A stretch of DNA of 64,000 bases from a marine gamma proteobacterium HTCC2080 (GTDB lineage Bacteria > Pseudomonadota > Gammaproteobacteria > Pseudomonadales > Halieaceae). The stretch spans positions 62,001-126,000 of the forward strand of contig AAVV01000007.1 of assembly GCA_000169115.1 (NCBI GenBank), read 5' to 3'. Made by a program: the position numbers and the translations under genes. Shown here one piece after another: positions 29,219 through 38,415 of the stretch. The notes beneath the pieces are model-generated. The model did not search any database and had not been told where the DNA came from. It saw only the letters and a list, made by a program, of their open reading frames with translations. The stretch's first letter is position 1; the number at the start of each line of letters is the position of its first letter.

Positions 29219-31750
29219 TTAGAAGTTGTAGCCAATCTGAATACCGTACTCACGAGGCGCACCGTGGCGAGTAAAATTCCACAGGGTTGCCACAGGGTTC
29301 GCAGCGACACGGTAGGTCTCATTGCCAAGGTTTTTACCGTACACAGAAACTTCAACACCACCGTTAGGTCCGGTGTAGGTAATGTAGCCATTCACCAGCG
29401 TACGTTCCTCCATCTGCGTGTTGGCCTTCTGCACAATAATGGGGGAACCACTGGCATCCGCGCCCTGGAAATTTGCCGGGAACGGACTGGTTTCCGCATC
29501 GTCCTGATAGTGCATATTTAAATTATACGTAAGCGTGGCACCGTTGCGGAGATCCTGAAAGAAAGTTGCCCCCAAGGCGTAAGTCAGCTCTGGAGAAAAT
29601 GGCACTCGCAGGCCTGACAAATCTGGATTGATCGCATCACCTGCCGGCAAACCAAGATCCGCTGGGTTGATGCCCGGGCGGTAGTCGTCGTATTCATGAT
29701 CGAGGTAGCCCATCATGCCATCGAGGCGGAAGTTGTCAGTTACCGCCCACTGGAATTCAGCTTCAACACCCCGGGCAGTCGATGTGCCCTCGTTAACGGA
29801 AACCGTCTCTTGGAAGGTATTACCCGCGGCGTCCTGAATTGTTACCACGGTGTCACGCTGCAAGTTTTCATACTCGGTATTAAACGCCGCCAGGTTCAGG
29901 CGCAGCGTTCCATCCAATAAATCAGACTTCAAACCAACCTCAAAGTTCTCGTTTTCTTCACTGTCATACGGCGAGCATGAAAACGCAGAACCGCAAGTTT
30001 CCGAGAAACCACCGGCGACAAAGCCCGTCGCAAAACTGGCGTAGGCCATGATTTCGTCGGTAAACCGATAATCCGCCACCAACCGGTAGGTCACCTTGTC
30101 AAAGGTCTTCGAGTTTTTCTGCACGTTGCCAAATGCGGACTCTGGCAGAGGGTTGATGTAGGGCCCCTGATATTGATCAAGATCAATAATATTACTCACG
30201 GGATTATCTGCAGTGCCCAAGTTAAACCGCTGAAAGTCTTTCTTGTCTTCGGTGTAACGCACGCCGGCACTAATAGTCAGCTGCTCAGTTACATCGAAAG
30301 AGCCATCAACATAGGCTGCCCACGCAGTACGATCCTGCGTGGTCTCCTGCACTTCGTAACGATTATCGTAAAAATTGGTTGCCGCGAGCGGGCCAAAGAA
30401 GCCTAAGTTGCCGAACACGATGAATTCAACGTCATCGCGGTAAGCGGCCACGCCACCAACCCAGTTAAAGGGTCCGTCGAACTGACTGGCCAAGCGGAAT
30501 TCCTGCTGGAATTGCTCACGTTTGGTATTTCGGCTGGCGTCATAGAGTGACGTGTACGCCTCACCCGTGTAGGTGCTCGCCAAGATCTCATCTTGATCGC
30601 GCATACCCGTAATCGACTTGAGCTGGTAGTCACCCAATGTAAATGCCTGATTCAGGTAAATACCTGAGGCCTCAACCTGGTGACCGCCACTCATGTTAAT
30701 AATTGCGTTCTGAGTGTAGGACTGACCCGTTGTAAAAGGACTGTCAACGCCAGCAGCTTCAATTCCCGGGAAACCAATCGCAGGCCAAACATAACCTTCA
30801 TTCCCGGGAGTCTCGTTAGCCGTCGCAACGGTTTCAGATTGGTCATCTAAGTATTCAAAAATTAAATCCGCTTCATACCAATCTGAGGGCTCCCAGCGGA
30901 ACTTAAGCTTGCCTGCCAGTACATCTTTGCCGCCAATATCGGAGCCATCGCCCGTTGTCGGATAGGTACTTTTGATTTCGGCCGTGCTGGGATTCCCTGG
31001 CGTCGGGAATAAACCATCGCTACAGACGAAACAGGTAAACGTGCCTCCCATAGGTTTGGTGTTGGAGTAGTAACCATCAGAGTAGTCACGAATGACTGAT
31101 ATGCGGGCCGCCAACGTGTCGGTCAAGGGCACATTGAGGGCGAATTTAAATTTGTTCAAGTCGCTGTCATTGCTCGCGTAGCGACCAAAGTTCACTTCGA
31201 CATTACCCGCAACTTCGCCACCGACATCGGGCTTCACAGTGGTAAAGGCGATAGCACCGGCCGTGGTGTTTTTACCAAACAGCGTGCCTTGGGGGCCACG
31301 GAAAATCTCTACCTGCTCAATGTCGAAGACTTCGATGAACTGCGACTGCACGTGGTTAAAAGCAAAGTCATCGACGGTAATGCCAACCGAGGGATCTTTT
31401 GTCACCAAAATCGAAATGAAGCCAGTACCTCGCATGCCACCAGCTATCGCATTGAAACCGTTTTGCGGCGTCAAGGTAACGTTGGGTGCAAATTGGGCGA
31501 GTTCGGTAACTGAGTTCTGGAAGGTTTTGCTGAGTTGCTCTGCAGTGATGGTACTGACGGCAATCGGAAGATCTTGCTGGCTGATATCACGCTTAGTGCC
31601 AGTGACTACGACTTCTTCCAGGGCAGCGGCTCCAGAACCACTCTCCTCTTGAGCAACAGCTACTGAGCTAGCGACGGTTGCCGCTACAGCTGTCGCAAGC
31701 ACCGAGCGCCTTAAAATATTGATGTGCTTACGTGAATTGGGAAATTCCAT
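29219..31750 (-). CDS. TonB-dependent outer-membrane receptor
   Basis: An 843-residue receptor with a signal peptide (cleavage near AVAQ, about residue 34), TonB-box-like EEVVVTGTKRD, plug motif VEIFRGPQGTLFGKNTTAG, and a barrel ending in aromatic F (QIGYNF). It is of the same broad catabolic type as the receptor at 18.0 kb but clearly not a recent copy. It shares the plug signature PQGTLFGKNTT and the DVTEQLTISAGVRYTEDK barrel motif. It probably imports the compound handled by the operon downstream, or by the island upstream, since its promoter carries the repeat also found at 42.7 kb. Confidence 0.92.
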   Translation of the reverse strand: MEFPNSRKHINILRRSVLATAVAATVASSVAVAQEESGSGAAALEEVVVTGTKRDISQQDLPIAVSTITAEQLSKTFQNSVTELAQFAPNVTLTPQNGFNAIAGGMRGTGFISILVTKDPSVGITVDDFAFNHVQSQFIEVFDIEQVEIFRGPQGTLFGKNTTAGAIAFTTVKPDVGGEVAGNVEVNFGRYASNDSDLNKFKFALNVPLTDTLAARISVIRDYSDGYYSNTKPMGGTFTCFVCSDGLFPTPGNPSTAEIKSTYPTTGDGSDIGGKDVLAGKLKFRWEPSDWYEADLIFEYLDDQSETVATANETPGNEGYVWPAIGFPGIEAAGVDSPFTTGQSYTQNAIINMSGGHQVEASGIYLNQAFTLGDYQLKSITGMRDQDEILASTYTGEAYTSLYDASRNTKREQFQQEFRLASQFDGPFNWVGGVAAYRDDVEFIVFGNLGFFGPLAATNFYDNRYEVQETTQDRTAWAAYVDGSFDVTEQLTISAGVRYTEDKKDFQRFNLGTADNPVSNIIDLDQYQGPYINPLPESAFGNVQKNSKTFDKVTYRLVADYRFTDEIMAYASFATGFVAGGFSETCGSAFSCSPYDSEENENFEVGLKSDLLDGTLRLNLAAFNTEYENLQRDTVVTIQDAAGNTFQETVSVNEGTSTARGVEAEFQWAVTDNFRLDGMMGYLDHEYDDYRPGINPADLGLPAGDAINPDLSGLRVPFSPELTYALGATFFQDLRNGATLTYNLNMHYQDDAETSPFPANFQGADASGSPIIVQKANTQMEERTLVNGYITYTGPNGGVEVSVYGKNLGNETYRVAANPVATLWNFTRHGAPREYGIQIGYNF

Positions 31751-31820
31751 ACCGTGCTCCTGTTTATTTTTTTATGGTCCTGATGAAGAGATAATCAGCC
31801 CCTCTATTTGCACACTTGCT

Positions 31821-31835
31821 TGTGCGTAACAAGAA
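31821..31835. promoter_or_regulatory. inverted repeat CTTGTGCGTAACAAG, candidate operator
   Basis: Perfect five-base half-sites CTTGT/ACAAG with a five-base centre, 70 bases upstream of the TonB receptor start. Fourteen of fifteen bases are identical to the repeat at 42741. It lies one base downstream of a candidate -10 hexamer, where a repressor would block transcription. Confidence 0.55.
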
Positions 31836-31836
31836 T

Positions 31837-31865
31837 ACTATACAGTGGCCGAGAGCGATGCAACA
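31837..31865 (-). promoter_or_regulatory. candidate sigma-70 promoter of the TonB receptor
   Basis: On the minus strand TTGCAT and TAGTAT are 17 bases apart, about 85 bases before the receptor start. The match to consensus is moderate (3/6 and 4/6). The adjoining inverted repeat supports the placement, but this is a weak prediction. Confidence 0.3.
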
Positions 31866-32285
31866 CAGAAGAATAAAGCCTTCCGAAAAGCATTTTTAAA
31901 AATTTACTTTAATGTTCTTTTACAATTACTTACGGATGAAATATAAGCTTAAATAGACGAAAAAAATCGCCTTAAGGGGCAACCAAAAACAGGGCATTTT
32001 GCCGGGGTCAATGCAAGTCATCTTACAAGTTAGTCGCTGAGCACCCTTAAATTCGCCCACGACCTCTAACGCTTTAATCGCCACGCCAGTCTACGAGCGG
32101 AAAATGCCCTGACAATAACCACCAGTGGCATTTATCGGGGCAGTAAATTACCGAGCTACGTTATGAAACACACCTTCTCGATCTGCTAAGACTGTTGCGC
32201 ATTCCTCTAAACGTCTTGCTCTCATTCCTCAAAGGTCCTTACTCTACTGCCACAGGTGGTTAACAAGTCCCAACCCTGCTATCGA

Positions 32286-33107
32286 CTACTGGGCGGTGTA
32301 ACCCCCATCAACCATCATTTCAGAACCGGTCATAAACCGAGACAGGTCTGATGCCAAAAACACAATGGCGTCTGCAATTTCATCACCTTGAGCCATATCA
32401 CCGATTGGGTGCGCTGCCCGAATAGCCGCCCTAGCCTCGGCAGGACTTGGGGCAAAGCCTGCCTCACCAAGCTCCGTCAAACACTGTGCAGCAAAAGCCG
32501 TGTCTACCGTCCCCGGGTGAATGGAATTAATGCGCAGCTGTAATCCCAATGTGCCAAACTCCACTGCTGCAGCTTTGGTAAACATGCGCACCGCCCCCTT
32601 GGTTGCCGAGTAAGCACTCTGAAAGGCGACGCCTACGTTGCCACAAATGGACGACATATTGATGATAGAGCTGCGTACGCCGCCCGCTTGACCCGCGGCA
32701 TGCAGGTCATCGAGGAAGCATTGTGTTCCCAAAAACATGCCAGTGCTGTTTACCCGAAATAACCGATCCCAATCAGCCAAAGAAGTGTCAGCGACACTTT
32801 TTACAACATCGATGCCTGCATTGTTTACGAGAATCGATAGCGGACCCCAGGAATCAAATACCTGCTGTCTTGCCTGTTGCCAACTTTCAGGGTCACCCAC
32901 ATCCAAAGCGGCCGCCATAGCTTCGCCGCCCTCAGCGCGGATCTCATCTACCAGCGCACTCAACGCAGCCTCATTGACATCGGTGACCATGACTTTTGCG
33001 CCATGGTTCGACAATGCCTTGGCTGTAGCAGAGCCTATGCCGCCAGCGGCGCCAGTGACCAATGCTGTGCGACATGTCCCGTCTTTTAACTGAAGTAATT
33101 TATTCAT
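32286..33107 (-). CDS. short-chain dehydrogenase/reductase
   Basis: A 273-residue classical SDR: cofactor motif TGAAGGIG (about 19-26), NNAG (VNNAGID), catalytic Ser in INMSS and the YSATK motif, ending in MTGSEMMVDGGYTAQ. Reaction: NAD(P)-dependent oxidation of a secondary alcohol or the reverse; substrate unknown. The ATG at 33107 is preferred to 33122 because GGAG stands eight bases upstream. It is the last gene of the minus-strand operon that includes the GSTs, DUF3604 and Rieske genes. Confidence 0.9.
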   Translation of the reverse strand: MNKLLQLKDGTCRTALVTGAAGGIGSATAKALSNHGAKVMVTDVNEAALSALVDEIRAEGGEAMAAALDVGDPESWQQARQQVFDSWGPLSILVNNAGIDVVKSVADTSLADWDRLFRVNSTGMFLGTQCFLDDLHAAGQAGGVRSSIINMSSICGNVGVAFQSAYSATKGAVRMFTKAAAVEFGTLGLQLRINSIHPGTVDTAFAAQCLTELGEAGFAPSPAEARAAIRAAHPIGDMAQGDEIADAIVFLASDLSRFMTGSEMMVDGGYTAQ

Positions 33108-33125
33108 ACTGAGTTGCTCCATGAT

Positions 33126-34049
33126 TCATGCTCGATGTAGATCATATCCCTGCCGCGGAAAGTGAACATGCCTGACAGGCAGGTTATCTCCTTCGACTCT
33201 AAGTGTGGTAAATCGGTCGCCCTGCCCCACTAAAATTCCCGTCACGTGGCCCCTATCAGCGTCGATAGCAGAAACCTCCACTGATGCGTCCCACCAAGCA
33301 TTAAGGCGACTACTGCGCGCTCTAGCCCCGGGTAACCCTGCAGGATCGACGGGTAGGTGTCTCAATGCGGCTCTTGCCTCGTCGTAACTTGAAACTTGTC
33401 GGGCTCCTGCACCCAAACTTTCCATGCGGTTTATCCACCGCGTAAGGCGCTCAAGTCCTAGCAGATCTTCTGCAACATGAGGAAGCCCACTTTGGACAAA
33501 CCATAGTATTCCCCAGCAGTGAACATCGGCCAAGCTACACTCATCCCCATCTAAGTAGCGTCGCCCATCCGAAAGCTGTGCGGCCAACTGTCGGGCTAAC
33601 TGCGTAATTCTGGCCGCCATAGGCTCTTTGGCCTCAGGCAGCGTCGAAAAATCGAGCGCTGGAAATACTGCCGCTCGATCATTGTAAAAGTGCTCATCCC
33701 AGTCGGCGGCATAAAGTGCAACCGCTGAACCCAGCACAGGAGCGAATAGGTTATCAGCCCATAAACCCATCGCATCGCTGAACAGCTTGGCGTCATCGGT
33801 CAACGCTGTGGTTTGGGGAAAAAAATGATCGAGCGCATCCGCTATAGCAACCGTATCGATAAACACATCACTGCCTATTTGTAGAACTGGTGTGCCTCGA
33901 TAACCACCTGTTATTGCCTCTAGATCAGGTTTGGGAGCCGTCATTGGCATTTCCACCGAATGCCAAGGTAACTGCTTAATGCCTAGCATTTTTTGGGCTT
34001 TTTGAGAAAACGGTGACGCATCGTAATGATGAAGGATGAGATCAAGCAT
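33126..34049 (-). CDS. glutathione S-transferase-like protein with a C-terminal extension
   Basis: The 307-residue product has a thioredoxin-fold GST N-terminal domain (MLDLILHHYDASPFSQKAQKML, with a PVL cis-proline region at TPVLQIGSDVF), a helical GST C-domain (to about 215), and an additional C-terminal domain of about 80 residues that is beta-rich (GHVTGILVGQGDRFTTLRVEG). Ser in ASPFSQK is the probable glutathione-activating residue. The tail is unusual for a GST. It lies between an SDR and a second GST gene. Confidence 0.82.
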   Translation of the reverse strand: MLDLILHHYDASPFSQKAQKMLGIKQLPWHSVEMPMTAPKPDLEAITGGYRGTPVLQIGSDVFIDTVAIADALDHFFPQTTALTDDAKLFSDAMGLWADNLFAPVLGSAVALYAADWDEHFYNDRAAVFPALDFSTLPEAKEPMAARITQLARQLAAQLSDGRRYLDGDECSLADVHCWGILWFVQSGLPHVAEDLLGLERLTRWINRMESLGAGARQVSSYDEARAALRHLPVDPAGLPGARARSSRLNAWWDASVEVSAIDADRGHVTGILVGQGDRFTTLRVEGDNLPVRHVHFPRQGYDLHRA

Positions 34050-34065
34050 AATTTCTCCTTAAATT

Positions 34066-34776
34066 TTAAGAGGGTTTTAAGGCATCGGCCCGCTGATTCA
34101 GTAAAACCTCGTAGTCTTCAGGAGCAATCTCACGGGTGGGGTAAGCCGCCCAGGCAGCGGTCACCGCCGAGCGAGATTGCATCGCTTGGTACCATCGCGA
34201 CAAGGCGGGAAAGTCAGCGACCGACTGACCTTGCCAATCGGCATGTACCAGCCAAGGCCAAACGGCCATATCTGCTATTGAATAAGGCCCTGCTAACCAC
34301 GGCACAAGGGACAGCCGTTGGTTTAAGACACCGTAAAGCCGATTAGTCTCATCGGTATAACGCCGAATGCCATAAGGAACTTTTTCTGGCGCAAATTTGC
34401 GAAAATGATGTGCCTGCCCAGCAACTGGACCTAGCGCGGACATTTGCCAATACAGCCATTGTTTACACTGCCAGCGTTCGCTCTCATTGGCACCCAGGAA
34501 ATTACCGTTTCGCTCGGCTAAAAACTCTAGGATGGCGCCAGACTCAAAAAGAACATCGCCGACGCTCGACTCAAGCACCGGTACTTTTTTATTTGGATTC
34601 ATCGCTGTAAAAGCTGGCGCCAGTTGTTCGCCAGCCGCCAGATCAACAACGCGTCCCTCCCACTCAAGCTCAAGCTCATGGAGCAAAATGATCACCTTGA
34701 GAGAGTTCGGAGAAGGGTAATAATGCAGTACGTAGCGCACTGCAGATTGAGTTGTGTTATTTGAGTTTAAGTTCAC
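34066..34776 (-). CDS. glutathione S-transferase
   Basis: A 236-residue bacterial GST (YfcG/GstB-like). The N-terminal domain reads YVLHYYPSPNSLKVIILLHE and has the conserved MNPNKKVPVLE and SGAILEFLAER segments; the C-terminal helical domain has SIADMAVWPWL. It would conjugate, isomerise or reductively cleave an electrophilic intermediate with glutathione. The neighbouring gene encodes another, distantly related GST, and both follow a DUF3604 gene in the same direction. Confidence 0.9.
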   Translation of the reverse strand: MNLNSNNTTQSAVRYVLHYYPSPNSLKVIILLHELELEWEGRVVDLAAGEQLAPAFTAMNPNKKVPVLESSVGDVLFESGAILEFLAERNGNFLGANESERWQCKQWLYWQMSALGPVAGQAHHFRKFAPEKVPYGIRRYTDETNRLYGVLNQRLSLVPWLAGPYSIADMAVWPWLVHADWQGQSVADFPALSRWYQAMQSRSAVTAAWAAYPTREIAPEDYEVLLNQRADALKPS

Positions 34777-34795
34777 CTGGAATCAGTACAGTTCA

Positions 34796-36625
34796 TCACT
34801 GCCGGAGCACATCGGCTTGGTACCAGATTGGGGAACTGTATGCCCTGTCCTGAATAAATTCGGGAGCTTCATCAGGCCGCTTAACACCGAAGAAATCAGC
34901 ATCCCGGGTCGTCCACCTAGGGCGTGGAACCTCAATCACACGAGCGTAGTAAACCGCGTCCTTGACCGCGCTAAAGTTCGGATCCATCCAGACGGCCCTC
35001 ATAGATGCACGACCATCAGCCTCCTCGACACCGGCGAGCGCCACATCATAGACCTGCTCTTTTGGCTTACCCTGATCATCTATCCAGGCCTTAACAATTT
35101 GTATCGCATGAAGATCGGGCCCGTCAGGCTCCTTCATTGCCAGCACAATAAAACGGGGGGCTGTAGCTTCTGACACTTGGCCAGCGGGCAACAACAGCGA
35201 ACTTCCCATCGGCACACCCCGCTGATAACCGACAGACGAGATGGGAACTGCACTCAGATCTTGCTCCGTGAAGTCCCAGCCCCCGAAAAAGCGCAGCTGA
35301 ATTCTCGAACCCGTGGTCGCATAAACTTCCTTTCGTTGCAAAGCATCAAACAGAGCTTCACGTGTATTTTCTGTCGCCCATACGCCCGTAAGTCCCGATG
35401 CGCTCAGCCGCCAGTTTTCATTAAGTACCTGTGCCATCTTTGTAAACATACGCTCTGCGGACGGTTCGGTAGAACGAAATTTACCAAAGAAATTATCCTC
35501 TGAAACAGCGCTATACCCCGTGTGGGAATCTGTCGCCCCTATCAAACCAAACTGGTAAGGATTGGCACCGAGACTCTGACGATATGCCAGTCCTTTTGCC
35601 AGCGCTGGGCGCGCATACTCCTGAGCAAACATCCAATCGGCTTTGTCGGCAGTGAGAGCAATGTTACCTTCATCCCAGCGCTCAAAGTCTGCATAGCGAT
35701 CATTGGGGGACACGAACGGATGGGTTTCAGAATCACCTTTAACCTGAGTGACCTCTAAAAGCGGCTCCCAACGCACCCTAGCTTCAGCGTATTCTCGACT
35801 TAACGGAATGCCCGATAGCGTTCTGGGGGCAAACATGCGTCCATTACTGACATTGGAGTTGTGCGGAATAGCCAGCGTTGACCCCTTCGTCACGGATTCG
35901 TAGCGTGCCATGGCCGCCCAAAGATCCTCAGGATCGTTACTATCCTGAGAGGAGAATGGAACCAGCTGATCTGCATGACCGCGCCCCTCCCGATAGAGAA
36001 CAACACGATGCAAGTTGTCTCCGGAAATCGTTGAGGTCCACTCGTAAGCTGGGAACGCTGTAAACAAGTGTGGCTGGTTGTAACGATCCGCAGTCGCGAC
36101 TGCGTCCTGCCAAGCGGCAGATACGACCTCTGGAGGCGTCATTTTTTCCGGGGTAGGATTTTGAAATGCATCAGAGAAGGCCATCGTCAGCTCCCCCATA
36201 CGATCACTGCGTAAAAGCGCCAGCCAGTCATCCCCCAGCGCCCAACCTTTCAGCCGCGAATCTTCGGCATCAAGAAGTCGATAGACCGAGAGATATTCAG
36301 CATGATCGCTAATCGCAAGAAAATCATGGCGATAACGCGGGCGAACCGACATACCGTTGCCCGCCTGCACCACTTCACCTCTGGCGAATCGGTAGGCCGT
36401 TTCCGGGGTTATCCGCGAACCCATAGTGTAGGCATCGGCTGAGTTACTGGTGTGAAGATGTAAATCACCCCAATAGAGCTGGGTGCGATCGGAATCTGGA
36501 TTAGGGGAATAGCTATCATTGGCGGCCAACGCCAGTGATAGGGTGCCTATACCGAGCGCACCGGCTATCTTGCAGCAAGCTTTGAGCGGTGCGGTCCCCC
36601 GCGGCCCACTGCCTACTAACTTCAT
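34796..36625 (-). CDS. DUF3604 protein (PHP-like metallohydrolase fold), exported
   Basis: The 609-residue product has an N-terminal signal-like segment (about 14-36) and the DUF3604 core starting QLYWGDLHLHTSNSADAYT. The HxH pair, DHAEY, PHNSNVSNGRMF and ATDSHTGY supply histidines and aspartates expected of a PHP-type metal site. Catalytic function is not established for this family as far as I know. The ATG overlaps the Rieske oxygenase stop by four bases, so the two are coupled. A paralogue lies at 58149 in a parallel cassette. Confidence 0.88.
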   Translation of the reverse strand: MKLVGSGPRGTAPLKACCKIAGALGIGTLSLALAANDSYSPNPDSDRTQLYWGDLHLHTSNSADAYTMGSRITPETAYRFARGEVVQAGNGMSVRPRYRHDFLAISDHAEYLSVYRLLDAEDSRLKGWALGDDWLALLRSDRMGELTMAFSDAFQNPTPEKMTPPEVVSAAWQDAVATADRYNQPHLFTAFPAYEWTSTISGDNLHRVVLYREGRGHADQLVPFSSQDSNDPEDLWAAMARYESVTKGSTLAIPHNSNVSNGRMFAPRTLSGIPLSREYAEARVRWEPLLEVTQVKGDSETHPFVSPNDRYADFERWDEGNIALTADKADWMFAQEYARPALAKGLAYRQSLGANPYQFGLIGATDSHTGYSAVSEDNFFGKFRSTEPSAERMFTKMAQVLNENWRLSASGLTGVWATENTREALFDALQRKEVYATTGSRIQLRFFGGWDFTEQDLSAVPISSVGYQRGVPMGSSLLLPAGQVSEATAPRFIVLAMKEPDGPDLHAIQIVKAWIDDQGKPKEQVYDVALAGVEEADGRASMRAVWMDPNFSAVKDAVYYARVIEVPRPRWTTRDADFFGVKRPDEAPEFIQDRAYSSPIWYQADVLRQ

Positions 36626-37983
36626 GACTGCTGAATACCCAAGCGCTTTTCAAGCTCAACGTGAAAGTGACGCAAGCGCTGTTCCTGCTCACCCCAGAGT
36701 TGACCCTGAAAAGCTTTGCTACTCATTCCTTCCTGAACGGAGGGTAAAAATGCCGCATCTTGCCCCAGCACCAGACCAAGACCGGGATCCTCATCCTTTA
36801 GGTAACTCTCAGTAGGCGCCCTGTTCCGACCCGTGACATCGGTGTTTTCAGGCAGGCCCATCCATGCCGGTGGGCAATAGTTAGGGTCATCCACTGGGAA
36901 CATTAACGTCATCGTGTCGTACCAAAATTTTTGCGGGTCGGTGTCGTGGGGCAAAAAACGCATAAGGAATATAGCTTCCGGGTGACAGCCAATTTGAATA
37001 TTAGGGAAGATTCCTGTCGCCCAGCTGTCCGATAGCTGCCCATCGGTAAATCGTTCATAACCCAATCCCAAGCGCAATGAACGTTCGCGCTTGCCTTGCT
37101 GAATCGCAGAACGCACATCTAAGGCAGTTCCAGTAAAAGATTCAGGATCGACACCGGCCTCACGCAGCATAAACTGCAGGCCCTCGTTCACCGTTGTCTG
37201 ATCGGGGAAGCGTGGACTCGGTTGACCTAAAGGCACAATCATACGACTAGCCCCCTTTGGATAAAGGTCATACTGAACGTTTAAATCACTCATAACACCC
37301 CGAGTCTCTGGATGAACGGCATGCAGGTGATAGCTTTCATAAAACGCTTCAACCCCTACCTTCCAGTTAGAGCACCACTCACTGCGAACATGTCGAACCA
37401 CCTTCATCTGATCAATCTGATAATTTTCTAAGTAACCCTCTGGCAAGCCAATCTCTTCACTAACAGGTGCCGCGTCGTCATCCATGTTGATAAAAATCAG
37501 GCCCGCATGAACCTCGCAACGTGCTCGCTTCAGGCTGGGACGATGGCTCACCACCTCAGGCTTAAAAGTCTCCTCATCGGTAATGCTTCGAAGGGCACCG
37601 CCATTGGTGAAGCTCCAGCTGTGAAACGGACAAACAAAAACTTTGCGATTACCCCGCTCCTCCGACAACAGGCGCGAGCCCCGATGAGGGCAGACATTAT
37701 AAAAGGCGACAACACCCTCCGGCGTGTTCGAAATGATGAAAGACTCGTGTCGGATACGAAATAAAAAGTAATCGCCAGTGTTTGGTAAGTCGCTGACGAC
37801 ACCCGCCAATAACCAGCTGCGAGTCCAAATATCGTCCCACTCTCGCGCCATATAATCCTGAGAAAAATAGCCGCTTTTATCGTGAATAGCGGTGCCGTTG
37901 TCGATATCAGGCTGCTTAGCCTCCAGGCTATCGCTGGGTGCATCCGGATTGATGACCGCTGTTGGTATCAATTTGCTATTCAA
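36622..37983 (-). CDS. Rieske non-haem iron oxygenase, alpha subunit
   Basis: The 453-residue product has the Rieske [2Fe-2S] ligands Cys98-x-His100 and Cys118-xx-His121 (CPHRGSRLL and VCPFHSW) and a catalytic domain with the mononuclear iron histidines in EAFYESYHLHAVHPE (about 212-226). Such enzymes hydroxylate or dihydroxylate aromatic rings, or hydroxylate and demethylate steroid-like or amine substrates. No beta-subunit gene lies next to it, which suggests an alpha-only enzyme. It is coupled to the DUF3604 gene downstream. Confidence 0.93.
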   Translation of the reverse strand: MNSKLIPTAVINPDAPSDSLEAKQPDIDNGTAIHDKSGYFSQDYMAREWDDIWTRSWLLAGVVSDLPNTGDYFLFRIRHESFIISNTPEGVVAFYNVCPHRGSRLLSEERGNRKVFVCPFHSWSFTNGGALRSITDEETFKPEVVSHRPSLKRARCEVHAGLIFINMDDDAAPVSEEIGLPEGYLENYQIDQMKVVRHVRSEWCSNWKVGVEAFYESYHLHAVHPETRGVMSDLNVQYDLYPKGASRMIVPLGQPSPRFPDQTTVNEGLQFMLREAGVDPESFTGTALDVRSAIQQGKRERSLRLGLGYERFTDGQLSDSWATGIFPNIQIGCHPEAIFLMRFLPHDTDPQKFWYDTMTLMFPVDDPNYCPPAWMGLPENTDVTGRNRAPTESYLKDEDPGLGLVLGQDAAFLPSVQEGMSSKAFQGQLWGEQEQRLRHFHVELEKRLGIQQS

Positions 37984-38013
37984 AAAAACCTCCTCACTTC
38001 GAGATGCGAGTTT

Positions 38014-38403
38014 TCAGCTGACTTCTGCTCGTAAAAAGACAGGCCGAATATCGGCCCCGCCCACCGGTCTAAATGCCACCCTTACGGCCATACCACTTGC
38101 CACTTGCTCGGGCTCCACATCAACAAGGTGACTCATCATCGTTACGCCCTCTTCCAACGTGATGAGAGCAACGATATAGGGCGCCTCAAATTCGGCGGAA
38201 ACACCTCGGCGAACGACACTAAAACTGGCCACCCGCCCACGACCCGACGCCGAAATCCACTTAAGCTGCTCACTGCCACAGTGCTTACAAACTACCCTCG
38301 GATAAAATTGGTGCGCACCACAGTCGCTACATTGCTGGACGCGCAGCTGACCATCAGCCACGCCTTCAAAAAAAATCTGATCAAGCTGATCAACTCCAGC
38401 CAT
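38014..38403 (-). CDS. DUF35 OB-fold protein with zinc ribbon
   Basis: The 129-residue protein has a rubredoxin-like zinc ribbon (Cys25, Cys28, Cys39, Cys42) and an OB-fold (about 50-125). DUF35 proteins form complexes with thiolase-like enzymes; in the ChsH2-Ltp2 system this domain joins the hydratase to the side-chain-cleaving aldolase. The thiolase-like gene lies immediately upstream (12-base gap), and a MaoC pair precedes it, matching that module. Confidence 0.9.
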   Translation of the reverse strand: MAGVDQLDQIFFEGVADGQLRVQQCSDCGAHQFYPRVVCKHCGSEQLKWISASGRGRVASFSVVRRGVSAEFEAPYIVALITLEEGVTMMSHLVDVEPEQVASGMAVRVAFRPVGGADIRPVFLRAEVS

Positions 38404-38415
38404 TTGTAAGCCTCA

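Larger units (their letters stand above)
31751..32285. other. intergenic region upstream of the second TonB receptor
   Basis: 535 bases, A+T-rich in its receptor-proximal half (31880-31960), without a gene-like frame. It contains a candidate promoter and the 15-base inverted repeat described separately. The other half lies downstream of the minus-strand SDR gene and shows no clear terminator. Confidence 0.5.

Noticed and set aside
32255-32275. GGTTAACAAGTCC as a further half-site of the second repeat
   Set aside because: Only the right half agrees; there is no CTTGT arm.
34754-35173. Plus-strand open frame opposite the end of the DUF3604 gene
   Set aside because: Shadow of a well-supported gene in another frame.
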